Assembly (NCBI GenBank): GCA_016987375.1
Contig: PJRA01000263.1
Location: 6,097,274-6,161,273, forward strand
From: Brachionus koreanus
Lineage: Eukaryota > Rotifera > Eurotatoria > Ploima > Brachionidae
DNA length: 64,000 bases
Direction of reading: 5' to 3'
Of the stretch, positions 49,535-60,395 are shown piece by piece. The notes below the pieces were generated by a model. The model saw only the letters and a program-made list of their open reading frames with translations, had not been told where the DNA came from and searched no databases. A program made the translations under genes and the position numbers. Positions within the stretch are counted from its first letter, which is position 1. Each line of letters begins with the position of its first letter.

Positions 49535-50737
49535 CTAATCGTATTCTGAACATATTGCAAGACTCAAATCTTTTCCCTTAATTAGTGTCGAATGAAACCA
49601 TCTATTCGAATCAAAGATAATTATTTCTCCTGGTTTTACTTCAGTTGTCAAGCTTGATGGACACTTTAAAATGCATTCAGCTGGTGGTTTAAAAATCCAT
49701 TTTTTTATTCCACTTATTTGAGCTTGCCAAGTTGGATTAGACACATCGTCTATGTGAAGGTTTGCCCCATATCCAGGAGTTCCCATAAAAATCCAATCAA
49801 TTCGACTCATTTCAGATTCATCGGGTAGAAAATAAGGTCTTTTATAATGTTTTCTTAAAACTTTTGAGGCAAAATTATTGCAATTTGACCAACCGACATA
49901 CCATGGTTTTTCCCACTTTCCATTTTTTGAACTCTTCATTTCAAAAACTTGCATTAGATTTTGAAATTCAGTTTTGTAAGGAAAAAATTGACATGTTATT
50001 TTTGATTCAGCTCTTTGATTATCAGTTTCAATAATAGAATTAAAAGTATCTAATATTAATGATGAATTTTCACGATCTATTTCAACCTTAGATTGACGCT
50101 TTTTATATTCTTCTTGTTCCAAATTTGAATACAATTCCTTAAAGAAATCAAAATTAAATGTACGTAGGCCTGGCCAGTCATTTATTGCATCTGTTATTAT
50201 TATCGGTACTCCACTATAGGCATATTTTTCAATAAATTCATTCTTACTAATTCGTTTGATTCTTTTTATTTCAGTAAGGTTTTGGCACATATTGCAATCA
50301 TCAAATGGTCGCGTAACTGCATTTGTAAAGTCAGGAAGCATTATTGCACATTCTTCTTTGCTAATATTTGTAAATCCGTTCCAATATAGCCATTTGGCTA
50401 TTAGCCATTTATAAAAAAAGTTAATTTTTTCATTAAAATTTGATCTGTATTTTACATCCGATGATACATAAACTGATATAAAAACCCCAAGATAAATGCT
50501 AAAAATTAATATTAAAATAACGTAAATATAAACATCCCATAAAGAAATAAGCTTTTTTAAAAAGCTCTCATTTGACTTTTCAAAAGAATTAATACTAAAT
50601 TTTAATTTCTTAAAACTTGTCAATTTTTCAACGTCTTTTAATTTAAACCTTTTATTTTGAATTGATTTAACAGTGTTATCTAAAATTTCTTCAATATTTT
50701 TGCAGTTTCTTTTTGTTTGTTCGACATTTGCTTTCAT
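49535..50737 (-). CDS. Membrane-anchored JmjC-domain protein
   Basis: Putative Fe(II)/2-oxoglutarate-dependent hydroxylase. A single exon of 400 codons, with a clear ATG at 50737 and stop at 49535. One transmembrane segment spans about residues 68-91 after a basic N-terminal tail, so it is probably type II with the JmjC domain in the lumen or outside. The domain begins FIEKYAYSGVPIIITDAIN. The iron-binding triad is His328 and Asp330 in ANLHIDDV, and His382 in RWFHSTL. Three cysteines near CNMCQNL suggest disulphides. JMJD6/HSPBAP1-like in layout, but membrane anchoring differs from JMJD6. Substrate unknown. Intronless, unlike most neighbours. Confidence 0.8.
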   Translation of the reverse strand: MKANVEQTKRNCKNIEEILDNTVKSIQNKRFKLKDVEKLTSFKKLKFSINSFEKSNESFLKKLISLWDVYIYVILILIFSIYLGVFISVYVSSDVKYRSNFNEKINFFYKWLIAKWLYWNGFTNISKEECAIMLPDFTNAVTRPFDDCNMCQNLTEIKRIKRISKNEFIEKYAYSGVPIIITDAINDWPGLRTFNFDFFKELYSNLEQEEYKKRQSKVEIDRENSSLILDTFNSIIETDNQRAESKITCQFFPYKTEFQNLMQVFEMKSSKNGKWEKPWYVGWSNCNNFASKVLRKHYKRPYFLPDESEMSRIDWIFMGTPGYGANLHIDDVSNPTWQAQISGIKKWIFKPPAECILKCPSSLTTEVKPGEIIIFDSNRWFHSTLIKGKDLSLAICSEYD

Positions 50738-51061
50738 TTTGATTTTGATTAATATTGAGAAATTAATTTTAGAAATATTTTTTATTCATAAATTATTCGA
50801 GGAATGCTAATAAGGTAAAAAAGTAGTAATGAGCTAAAATTTGTTTTTATGTTAAACTTTTTGAAACGTTTTTTCTGTTAATTTGTAAACACATTTTCAA
50901 AAAAAATTGTCTTTAAATCAACTTTTTTATTTGTAAGTGTTAAATTTTTATTAAAGAAATATTGAAACTGAGATTTATCATGAAAAAAAAAATTAGAAAT
51001 TTTTATTTTTTATGTTTTTTTTTCCTTAGTTATATAAAACAAAATATTGGTACAAAAAAAG

Positions 51062-52481
51062 CTAATGAGATTGATCAGGGATAACAGCTCTTTCAATATT
51101 AAAATTCTCAATTATCTCCTACAAAATTCAAATTAATAATCTTATTTTATACTTTAAAATAAAACAGCTTACTTTCCATTCTAATTTTGTTAGACTTACC
51201 ATTGATTGTATATTTGTATTGTTTGGTTTTGTCTTTTTAGAAATTTCGTTTGTATCAAATTTTTCTGGCTCATTTTCCAAAATAGGTTCTAAATTGGTTT
51301 CAAAGATTAGGTTACATGCATTCTAGAGGATCTAAAATACTTTACCAATCACAGGAAGATTTTCTTTATCGAGATAGATTCTTGCATATCCATCTTTGAC
51401 AAGAAACGAAACATAAAAAATGTTTTCAATGGTTCGGCAAAATGATTTGGGATTAACCATGAACTCATAGAGACATATAGGCCTTTTGAATTTTTTATAA
51501 AATCGTTTTAGTATTTTATAAATACGCTCAATTTCAGTGACTGTTGTACTTATTTCCTTTTCGTTAGAATTTTCTTCTAATTCTTTAATTTCAGTTTTTT
51601 GATCTTCATTTTTCTTCTCATTTGTTTTCCGTTGACGAACCTTTTTGATTTTTGTAGGAATTTCTTTTTCCAAAGAGCCCAACAAAAAAGTTGGTCTTGG
51701 TGCCACTCTGAAAAAGTTCATTGTAAAATCACCGAATTTGCTCAAAATAGGTTTTGTCAGTAGGTAAGCTGATTTTCTTGTATTTTTGGATAATTGTTGA
51801 TATTGAGAGCTTTCATTTTCCATATCAGAATCAATGTCTTCATCGTTTAAAGATGAAGATCTTTTTCTTTCTTTGGTATTCATGAATTTTCTCTAAAATA
51901 GGAATTCAATTATTCAAAAATTATTTCTTTCATTTAAAACAAATGATATAATTAAATGTGTGAAATTAATATTTAAAATTTGGTTAATTCCTTAAATGAT
52001 ACAAATTGAAATCGAAAAAAAAAACTTTTATTTCTATTTAAAGTACATAGATTACCATTTTTTCCATAAATTCTAAATTGTTAAATGATCTAAATTCACA
52101 ATGAACATTTCTGATTCGTTCTTTACCAAGTATAGCTAGTTCTAATAGTACATGAGAGTCCGAAACAGCTTCTCTTGGTTTTTTAACTTTAAGAAATTTT
52201 ATTTATTCACAAATGTGAAATTAATAAGCTCTGAATTACCGTTTCTAAAGGTGTTTTCAACATTTTGCAAAGTAGCTTCAATTGCATCACTTTTTGGATT
52301 TATAAATTCCAGACGATTTTCTTGATTTTTTTTTGTATTTAATAAAATTTAAATTCAAAAATTTTGACTTACCTGAAATATTTTCTCTTATATTCCTGTA
52401 GATTTTTCTAATTTCATTTGCCTCTTCTTCCATATTAATTGAATCATCTTCCATTGAGGCATCGCTTTCAAGTCTACTCAT
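51062..52481 (-). CDS. NSMCE4A: NSMCE4, kleisin subunit of the SMC5/6 complex
   Basis: Bridges the SMC5 and SMC6 heads in the DNA-repair SMC5/6 complex. Six minus-strand exons: 52481-52373, 52320-52240, 52186-52056, 51892-51346, 51288-51200, 51118-51062, all in phase, giving 337 residues (human NSMCE4A 385). The N-terminal kleisin helix region is EANEIRKIYRNIRENIS. REAVSDSHVLLELAILGKER follows. The conserved C-terminal Nse4 domain is unmistakable: FMVNPKSFCRTIENIFYVSF, then VKDGYARIYLDKENLPVIEP (the last residues across a splice), ending EIIENFNIERAVIP. An alternative reading of exon 4 runs to a stop 9 bp into the intron. Confidence 0.93.
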
Positions 52482-54004
52482 AATTTTTTAGAGAATAGTT
52501 TGATTATTTTTTATTTGAATTTTATTTCTTTTTTATTCAAAATTTTTCAAAATTTTGAGTTAATTCAATTCAATATATAGTTAACAAAATTTTTTTTAGC
52601 TAGAATGAATTTTTTAATCTAAATAAGATGTGTAAATTCAAATTTAATTTTATTTTGATTAAATTATATTCATATTAATTGTTAGCATTAAAATACAGAC
52701 ATTTGAAATTTAATACATATTTTTTTAAATGAGTGGTCAATGATACATGCTTCAATTTTTAGATGTAACAAATTTAATACAATAATGTGAATCATCTATT
52801 AGAAATTAATGAATAATCTAAGAAATTATCTAAATATACTTTTGAAAACAAAAATTCATTTTCATTTAAATAAATAAATTATCAAGGTTTTTAGAATGTT
52901 AACAGAGGTAAGAAAAAAAACTTAAAAAATCAGCAGAGACCCAAATTTGTATACTTTAGACTTAAGCTCCGTAATTCCGTCCTACAATCCTCTCACGGAA
53001 CCCTTTGATATTGATTATTAAAATTTCTTAAATACCTTTAAAGCTATTAGCTATAAACGCTAAGAAATAATTGTAACTCAGTCTTTTTTAGATTAAGTTA
53101 TTAGAAAAAGCAAAGCTGAAGATCTCGCATACCAGGTTTAAACAGTTTATTTTTTTTAATTAAAGCTCTTAGTCTTTGGTAGAATCGTTGCACTTTAGTA
53201 AGAAAACTGATCAATATAATGTAAAAAATAATTGAAAAAATATATATCTTAATTAAAATTTTTGTAAATGGAATTTAATAACAAAAAAGTTTATTGTTTC
53301 TATCATCTAGTTTGCATGAATTAAATAAAATATTTTTTGATGTGTAAAATAATATTCTTTAAATAACTATTTAAAAAATTTAGACTCTATTTGACAATGT
53401 ATATTAAATCAAAACTCAAAGGTAACTAAAAGTCTCACTCTTTGCATAAGCTTTAATTTTTGAAAATAAACTTATCAAAAATCTTTATTTTAGAATTAAT
53501 GTAAAAATTTTAAATTAAATGTGATGATAATGCATTTTTAAATTTCTAATTTTAAAAAACGAAATAAAAAGTGTAATATTCTAAAACAAAATGTGCAGTC
53601 TTTTTCTCTAGATGAAATTTTAAATAGATTATTAATTCTTAATGGCAAAAATAGCTTAACTTTTTATCCAGTTAGTAATTAGTAAATCAGACGTTGGCTA
53701 TTTTTTGATCGTAAAATTTTGATAAAATTAAAGGAATTATCAAATAAATCTTTAATCTTAAATTTTTCTTTTGAATTTTTTTTATAAAATAAATAAATTC
53801 AGTTGTTTTTGAACCGAGAAAAAGTTATCTAATTTTTGCAACAATATAATTTATTAATATTTACACTGAAAAAATTAAAGCCAATTCTATTCCACGCAAT
53901 ATGTGACATAATAGATTCAACATAGAAATATCATATGATAAAGTTAGCTCGTCTTTTTTTTGAGAATTGTTATAAATCTTTAAGTTGTACATAAATTTCA
54001 TAAA
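52482..54004. other. Divergent intergenic, NSMCE4 / SLC36
   Basis: 1.5 kb of A+T-rich DNA with both promoters. A slightly G+C-richer patch (about 52925-53010, gtaattccgtcctacaatcc) may be an old repeat. No gene supported. Confidence 0.5.
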
Positions 54005-55576
54005 ATGAGTGATCGAGAACTTCCTGAAAGTTTAAATAACTCACAAACTGATCTAATATGGTATAACAGCATCAGGATCGAGTCATTTTCATCACCTAAA
54101 CCTAGACAGGAAAAAAAGCAAGGAACTTCAAATACAGGAACTTTAATGCATATAATAAAAGCAAATATAGGTACCGGAGTGTTGGCAATGCCTCTTGCTT
54201 TTAAAAACGGAGGACTAGCTTTAAGCTCTATATCATTGTGGATAATGGCTTTTATTTGTATACATTGTATGCACATGTTGTTAGATTGTGCAAAATATGT
54301 AACTGCAAATATGAAAGAAGATATTGAGGAAATGCTCAATAAAACAGTTGGATATGACGATGTGGTTGAACTGCTTCTAAAAGAAAAATGCAAAAAAGAT
54401 TCAAAATGGCCAGCAAGGTTTAGATTCATAACGAGTTTGGTACAGCATATTAAATACAAATTAGAATTTTAAAATTAAATTTTTTATTTTAGTTTTTAGT
54501 CATTGGCCAGCTTGGTTTTTGTTGCGTTTATTTAGTTTTCATTCCAACTAATATAAAACAAGTACTAGATTTTTATTACCCATCGATCGGACTAAGCCTT
54601 GAAGTTTTAATGTGCATAACGTTGCTTCCACTGATTTTATTTTGTTTAATAAAAGATCTTAAATTTCTAGCACCATTTAGTGCAATTGCAAATCTATTGA
54701 TGATCGGTTCCCTTGCAGTGATAATCTATGGACTATTTTTTGATGGACCTTTTAAGCCAATTGAACGATTGGACCTCATTGCTCCCTATAATAACTGGCC
54801 AGTTTACTTTAGCTCTGCAATATACGCCTTTGAAGGAATATCTTTGGTTCTTCCAGTCTACCATGAAATGAAATATAAATCAGATTTTAGTCCATGGAAT
54901 GGTGTTTTGAATACAGGAATGTCTCTTGTTTCTATAATGTATTTTAGCATTGGATTTTTCGGTTATCTAAAATACGGAAGTGATTCAGCACCAAGCATTA
55001 CTCTTAATTTGCAAACATCTAACGTAATTTTAATCATTTAAATTTATTTTAAATCCTGCTAAATTGACTGGCTTTAAGATATTCTATCAAACAGTCAAAA
55101 TTTTATTCGCAATTGCAATTTTTATTACTTATAATTTGCAATTTTTTGTCGCAGCTGATATAATATGGATATATGTATTGCGATCAAGTAAATATATGCA
55201 ATCGCTTAACACAAACAGTGGTTCATCTATTAATTTATCTGAAAGCCAAGCTTCGGATCTTAATAGATCAGCGTCCAAGATTTATAATTTGATAAATAAC
55301 GTTTTTAGATCATCTCTAGTTATATTGACATTTTTACTAGCCATTAAAGTTCCAAGGATTGACTTATTTATTTCGTTAGTGGGGGCAATTGCAAGTAGTA
55401 CCCTAGCGTTGATTCTTCCACCAGTTTTAGATTTAGTTGCATTTTGGAAATCTACTAATAAAACATTTTCACGATTATTAAAAAATTTATCTATAATTAT
55501 TTTTGGGGTGTATATTTTTATAGCTGGTACTATTGTTAGCTTGACTGATATATTTGATTATCTAAAAAATAATTGA
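54005..55576 (+). CDS. SLC36-type proton-coupled amino acid transporter
   Basis: Moves small neutral amino acids with protons across lysosomal or plasma membranes and feeds mTORC1 signalling (Drosophila Pathetic family). Exons 54005-54439, 54493-55023 and 55079-55576 give 487 residues. TM1 carries the AAAP-family HIIKANIGTGVLAMPLAFKN. TM3 begins FLVIGQLGFCCVYLVF, a strong SLC36 signature. YAFEGISLVLPVYHEM (TM6 region) and LTFLLAIKVPRIDLFISLVG (TM9-10) complete the match. About 11 hydrophobic spans. The stop lies 139 bp before the NSUN6 start on the same strand. Confidence 0.93.
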
Positions 55577-55715
55577 TCATTTTTATTTCTGAAACATTTT
55601 TTGTATCAATTTTAACTTATATTGAAAAAAAAAACTTATTAATTAAATAAAGAATATTTATATGTATTTAATTTAGAAATAATATTAGCTTTAATATATC
55701 AAAACAAACATAGGG

Positions 55716-57888
55716 ATGAGTTTATTTAATGAAGAGACTCTCATGTATCTCAAAAAATCCTTTTCAAAGGTATTAATCATTAAATTTGAAAAATTAAAAA
55801 TTAAACTCTAAATTAAACTAATTAAAAGACTGATTTTTCGGAAGATTCTTTCAACAAGTTACTAGAGTGGCTTTCAGAATCACCCAAATGGAGCACAATT
55901 AGAGTAAACAAAAATCTAGTCGGTGACTTATCAAAATCTTTAAAAGATATTGAAAATTTTCTCCAAGGAGTAATTTTGAATCAAATTTCTTGTTGAAATT
56001 TCTTAATACAAATTTATATAAAAGTCATTTGAAAGCATAAATAAATTGATTTCAGCTGAAAATAGCAGATATTTAGTCCCTAGGTGTAATCAACTAACAT
56101 TAATCGATGAATGTATATTCTATGAAAGTTCCAAAAAAATAAATGAGGATAATATTAGAATGGTTGAAAATTGTTATTCTAAAAATAATAAATTATTAAA
56201 ATATAAATTTTATAAAAAAAAAAAGCTTGAAAAATTTGCTATAATTGATGTGAAATGCGCGCAAGCAATTTTTCGTGGTGCGGATATATTTATTCCAGGA
56301 GTGATTTCATTGAGTCTAAGTAAATATAAAAATTACTTTCTAAGAAAATTTAACAATCTAATTTGAAATAAAAAAGATGCAAAGGCAAATGATCTTGTTA
56401 GTATTTTTGCTGATTTGAAAGGAAAATGCCTGAGAGGAAGTGATGCCTCGGAATACTTTTTGAAAAATAAGGAATATCTTAAATTTATTGGAAATGGTTG
56501 GTCATTGTTTGATCGAGATGATTTTTATAAGAAAGAACACATAAAAAAGTAACTATTTAATTTGGTTAGACTTGTGCAAAAGTCAAAAGTCAATTTAAAA
56601 GTCATTTTAAAGTCTTTTCAACTTTTAAAAAAAAAAAACAGTCAGTATTAATTACATTTTTATTTAAGTTGAAATTTTAATTTAAAAACTAATTATTTGA
56701 TAAATTTAAAGAATTTCTTTTCTCTTTATTAAAGTTTTATCTTGTGGAAAACTCAAAAAAAAGTCACTTTATAGTCTTTTAAAAGTCAAGTCAGTGATTT
56801 CTAAAAAATCAAGTCAAAAGACTTGACTTTGACTTTATGGCTTTTGAACAACTCTGAATTTGGTAATTATGATTTGAATCTAATTTGACTATTTTTTTAG
56901 CGGAATAGGCATAAAAATTAAAGAGCTTTCAAATGGAACTTATATACCTTCGTTCATCAATTTAAATCAAAAAAATTACTATCCTCAAAATTTGCCATCA
57001 ATGCTCTGCGCCAGGATACTTGATCCAAAGCCTGGTCAATTTATTTTAGATATGTGCGCCGCTCCTGGAGGAAAAACAACTCATATAGCTGAACTAATTA
57101 GCAACAAAGCAATGAAATTTTTATTAAAAATTGTCTATTAGACTAAGAGAATATTTTATAGGGGCGCATTATTGCTTTTGATAAAATTCCCTCGAAAATT
57201 CAAAAAATGAAAGAATTGTGTGTTCAATTTGGAGCAACTTCAGTAGAATGCTATGTTCAAGATGCTTCTAAAATAGGTAAAGAAAATAAACTTGTTTAGC
57301 TATTGATTTATTTTTTGATCCTGTCTAAAAAAGATTTTAATGTTTATGAACCGGAAAGTTTTGATCGAGTATTGGTTGATTCACCTTGTTCAGCTTTAGG
57401 TCAAAGACCATTAATTTTTAATAAAGTAGATCCAAATCAATTAAAATCATATATTAATTATCAGAAAATGATTTTAGAAAATGTACATTCCTATTAAACT
57501 AAAAAATTTACTTTATTAAAAAATAAACTTAAGGCTGTAAAACTACTAAAGCCTGGTGGCTATTTAGTATTTAGTACATGCACTATTACACTTGAAGAGA
57601 ATGAAGAACAAGTAAGTTGGCTTTTAAATAAATATAAATTTTTAAAATTAATTGATCAGGTAAATTATTTAAATTGTTTGTTTTCAATTGCTTGATTTTT
57701 ATCTAAATAAGTCTCCATATCAAATTGCAGAAAGTTCTGGGTTAAAATGCCGCGGGTTAACGAATACTCAATTGAAATTATTACAACGATTTCAACCTAA
57801 TTTTGATTCAAATATACAAGAAAGAGATATAAATGTGTTAAATGATACCAATGGTTTTTTTATATCTAAATTCACCAAAGAACTTTGA
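55716..57888 (+). CDS. NSUN6: NSUN6 tRNA/mRNA cytosine-5 methyltransferase
   Basis: SAM-dependent m5C methyltransferase acting on C72 of tRNA-Thr/Cys and some mRNAs. Nine exons: 55716-55769, 55829-55969, 56025-56319, 56377-56548, 56901-57108, 57162-57276, 57334-57482, 57534-57659, 57712-57888, giving 478 residues (human 469). A PUA domain (about residues 110-215) contains [20 protein letters not shown], the NSUN6 hallmark. The SAM site is [17 protein letters not shown]. The release Cys is Cys347 in [11 protein letters not shown] and the catalytic nucleophile is Cys394 in STCTIT. The intron after 57108 starts GC instead of GT. Intron 56549-56900 holds a hAT-like MITE. GFFISKF ends the protein as in vertebrates. 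Confidence 0.95.
56567..56856. mobile_element. hAT-like MITE in NSUN6 intron
   Basis: 290 bp with ends TAGACTTGTGCAAAAG and (reverse complement) CAGAGTTGTTCAAAAG. It is flanked by the exact 8-bp repeat aatttggt (56559-56566, 56857-56864). Subterminal sequence consists of many AAAGTC-type repeats in both directions. No coding capacity. Confidence 0.85.
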
Positions 57889-58311
57889 GTTAATTGTTAA
57901 AAATCCAGCTTGAAGAGTATTTGCTTTTTATTTAAATAAATCCTCCAAGTATTAAAAATTTTTATGAATACCTTTTTCTTTTTAGTAGACCAAGTTTGAG
58001 TTTATTTACTAAAAACCAAATTAAAAAATCTAATTTATACAAATCAAAAATGTAATTAAATCAAGTGATATTTTTATTCAAATTAATTGAATTTTTTTTT
58101 TGCATAAGACATTGGTATGTTTTTTCCAGCACACACAATTTTCTTGTTACAAATAGCTATTTAGCTTTTTTTAATACTTTTGGATAAAATATTTCAAAAT
58201 TTTTTTTGCATTGATCAAACAAAAAAGTTCAATTAATCTTTAAATTAAAATCAAAACAATGATGCTATCAATTTTTAAAAAGAACTATTGTAAAAATAAA
58301 CATATTTTCTT
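57889..58311. other. Convergent intergenic, NSUN6 / GTF3C1-like
   Basis: About 420 bp shared 3' flank of two converging genes. A+T-rich; no feature beyond likely polyadenylation signals. Confidence 0.6.
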
Positions 58312-60240
58312 TTAGTTTGGAAAAATTTTTTTTATATTAAAAATGGAACTTTGTTTAAGCGAATAGTTGTCAATTTCATCTCCATCCAAATCGTCTTCTT
58401 TAAATTTTCTAGTTGATCCATTATTAAAATCACTAAATAAATCACATGGTTTTTCGTTCTTCAAAGTAAGCTTGTTGACACATTTTAAACGCTCGAGCAT
58501 ATCCAAGAGTTCTAAAGTCATTATTGGTTGCAAAACAGGGCAAAAATGTGAACTAATTATGTCAAAAGATGCATTCGGATTTGTTTTCAAGAAAAGTATT
58601 ATGCTCTCAAGCATTTTTTTAAGAACTGGACGATTTATAAGACCATCAATATATCGCCATGGCCTAGGAATAATACAAATCGGTTTGTAGTTTTTCAAAT
58701 TTGAATTTATTTCTTTTGTTTGTTGTGCTGCGATTATATCTTGATTATCATTATTTGTGCCAGAATCTTCAGTATGATTTTCATTTGAAAAATCTTCATC
58801 ATTTTTATTTCCTCGACCGCGCAAGCTCTTAAAAGATTCAATTACCCAATGTTTTTTAAATTCATTTGCCACATAAACTCTTTGAATAACTCCAACTGCT
58901 AAAACCAAATAATTATTGATTAAAATGTTCAATAATTTTTTTAATTCTTTCATTTTTATTTCTTTTGAATATTTTTTTTTTAGTAAAATATTAATTTCTT
59001 TTTTTAAATTAAATAGATTTATTCCAAACTGTTTAGTGTCTAGAATGATTTCATATATTATTCTCACACATTCATTAATATCTAAATCGGTATTGTGTGC
59101 CATCTGATTCAAAGTGAACTCATTTTCTTTTAAAAGATCCTCTAACCGAATAGAACTATTCAATGGAATATAATCAAGCAACGATTTAAAAAATTCTCTT
59201 ATTTCTTTTTCTGTGAGTATTTGATCAGACGTATTGGAATCTTGGCAAGAAGATTGTAGAGTGACTGTTTTGTTTGATTCCGGATAATCAGTTTTAATTA
59301 TTTCGTGTATATTCATTAAAAATTCATTGTTTGTCTCAGAATCTTTTGGTAAATTTGAACTGATTTTCATTTTTATCTTACAACTTCTTAGAGGCAATCG
59401 TTCTTGTGAAAAAAAATTTCCTCTGAGACCACCATTTTTGAAAATACTTGATTTGAAAGGATTTTGCGAATTAAGAGTTCCTTTGCTGTTATAATAGGCT
59501 ACTTTAGCTACTCTAATTGCCACATTCGGTCGAGGTAACATCGGTTTGGACATTTTTTTACGTTTTGTTTCAGAATTTGAGCTTAAATATGATTCATCTT
59601 GGCTTTCTAAGTCTTCGATGCCAGAAGAATCGAATTCTTCATCAGCAGTATCGTCATTCAGTTTAAAACTATCCTTTTTATTTTGTAGACTAAAAATTCC
59701 TTTACCTCCATGAATTCTTGAAACATGTTCATGCAAGGCGCGATCACTAGATATTTTTAGTTTGCACAGACGACACTTATGCTCTTCTTTTTTGGCTCGG
59801 TCTTCTATTTCTTTTGTTTCATGAGTCGAAGCTTCGATAGATGTGATAAGCGGATTTTCTGTAAATGCTATTTGCATGCAAGATTCATTTTTTTTGTTTT
59901 TTTCTGAGAATGCTTGTTCTAAATTTTCATCTTGACTTTGTGAGCATGTTTTAGTTGATTGATAAAAATCTTTATCGGCATCATTGGGTTCAATTTGAGG
60001 TATTTCTTTTGACTGAGTAGGCCCAGAATTCAGATTTTCAAAATTAGATTGCTTGGCATTTATTTCATTTTTTAAGGCATAAGCTTCAAGCATTTCAAGA
60101 GCTTTTTCGCTTATTTCAACATTCGGATCAATTAAATCCTTCTTTAGATTCAATCTCACATTTTGGTCTCCTTGTTTGATTGTTAATTTATTTAATTTTG
60201 TATCCTTAATTCGATCAAATATTGCTTTACGACGATCCAT
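58312..60240 (-). CDS. GTF3C1 (TFIIIC largest subunit) C-terminal-like protein
   Basis: Single exon, 642 codons. Residues about 157-181 form a C2H2-type zinc finger (CRLCKLKISSDRALHEHVSR plus His). The middle is acidic and Ser-rich. The C-terminal third contains CIIPRPWRYIDGLINRPVLK and HFCPVLQPIMTLELLDMLER. As I recall the family, this is the winged-helix-like C-terminal segment of the largest TFIIIC subunit (RPW..(V/I)DG.(L/I)N.PV..., then LQP...LELL..LE). TFIIIC recruits TFIIIB to tRNA genes. Human GTF3C1 exceeds 2,100 residues, so this gene covers only the C-terminal part. It shares a 155-bp divergent promoter region with VAC14. A DNA-binding zinc-finger protein unrelated to TFIIIC remains possible. 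Confidence 0.5.
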   Translation of the reverse strand: MDRRKAIFDRIKDTKLNKLTIKQGDQNVRLNLKKDLIDPNVEISEKALEMLEAYALKNEINAKQSNFENLNSGPTQSKEIPQIEPNDADKDFYQSTKTCSQSQDENLEQAFSEKNKKNESCMQIAFTENPLITSIEASTHETKEIEDRAKKEEHKCRLCKLKISSDRALHEHVSRIHGGKGIFSLQNKKDSFKLNDDTADEEFDSSGIEDLESQDESYLSSNSETKRKKMSKPMLPRPNVAIRVAKVAYYNSKGTLNSQNPFKSSIFKNGGLRGNFFSQERLPLRSCKIKMKISSNLPKDSETNNEFLMNIHEIIKTDYPESNKTVTLQSSCQDSNTSDQILTEKEIREFFKSLLDYIPLNSSIRLEDLLKENEFTLNQMAHNTDLDINECVRIIYEIILDTKQFGINLFNLKKEINILLKKKYSKEIKMKELKKLLNILINNYLVLAVGVIQRVYVANEFKKHWVIESFKSLRGRGNKNDEDFSNENHTEDSGTNNDNQDIIAAQQTKEINSNLKNYKPICIIPRPWRYIDGLINRPVLKKMLESIILFLKTNPNASFDIISSHFCPVLQPIMTLELLDMLERLKCVNKLTLKNEKPCDLFSDFNNGSTRKFKEDDLDGDEIDNYSLKQSSIFNIKKIFPN

Positions 60241-60395
60241 TTGAAAATGAATTTTTTTTTTCTAATCAAAATGCACAAACTAAATCAAGTACATGAAAAC
60301 AAAATAAAATCACGTGAAACATAAAATATCTAACAAAATAAATTTAGAAAATTTTAATTTAATATTAATCATATTTAATATTTGATGTGTACAAA
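60241..60395. promoter_or_regulatory. Compact bidirectional promoter region
   Basis: Only 155 bp separate the start codons of the GTF3C1-like gene (minus) and VAC14 (plus). Both promoters and 5' UTRs must fit here or overlap the genes. Sequence is A+T-rich with a central cacgtgaaac (about 60312). Confidence 0.6.

Noticed and set aside
53998..54459. Minus-strand open frame opposite SLC36
   Set aside because: Antisense shadow of SLC36 exon 1.
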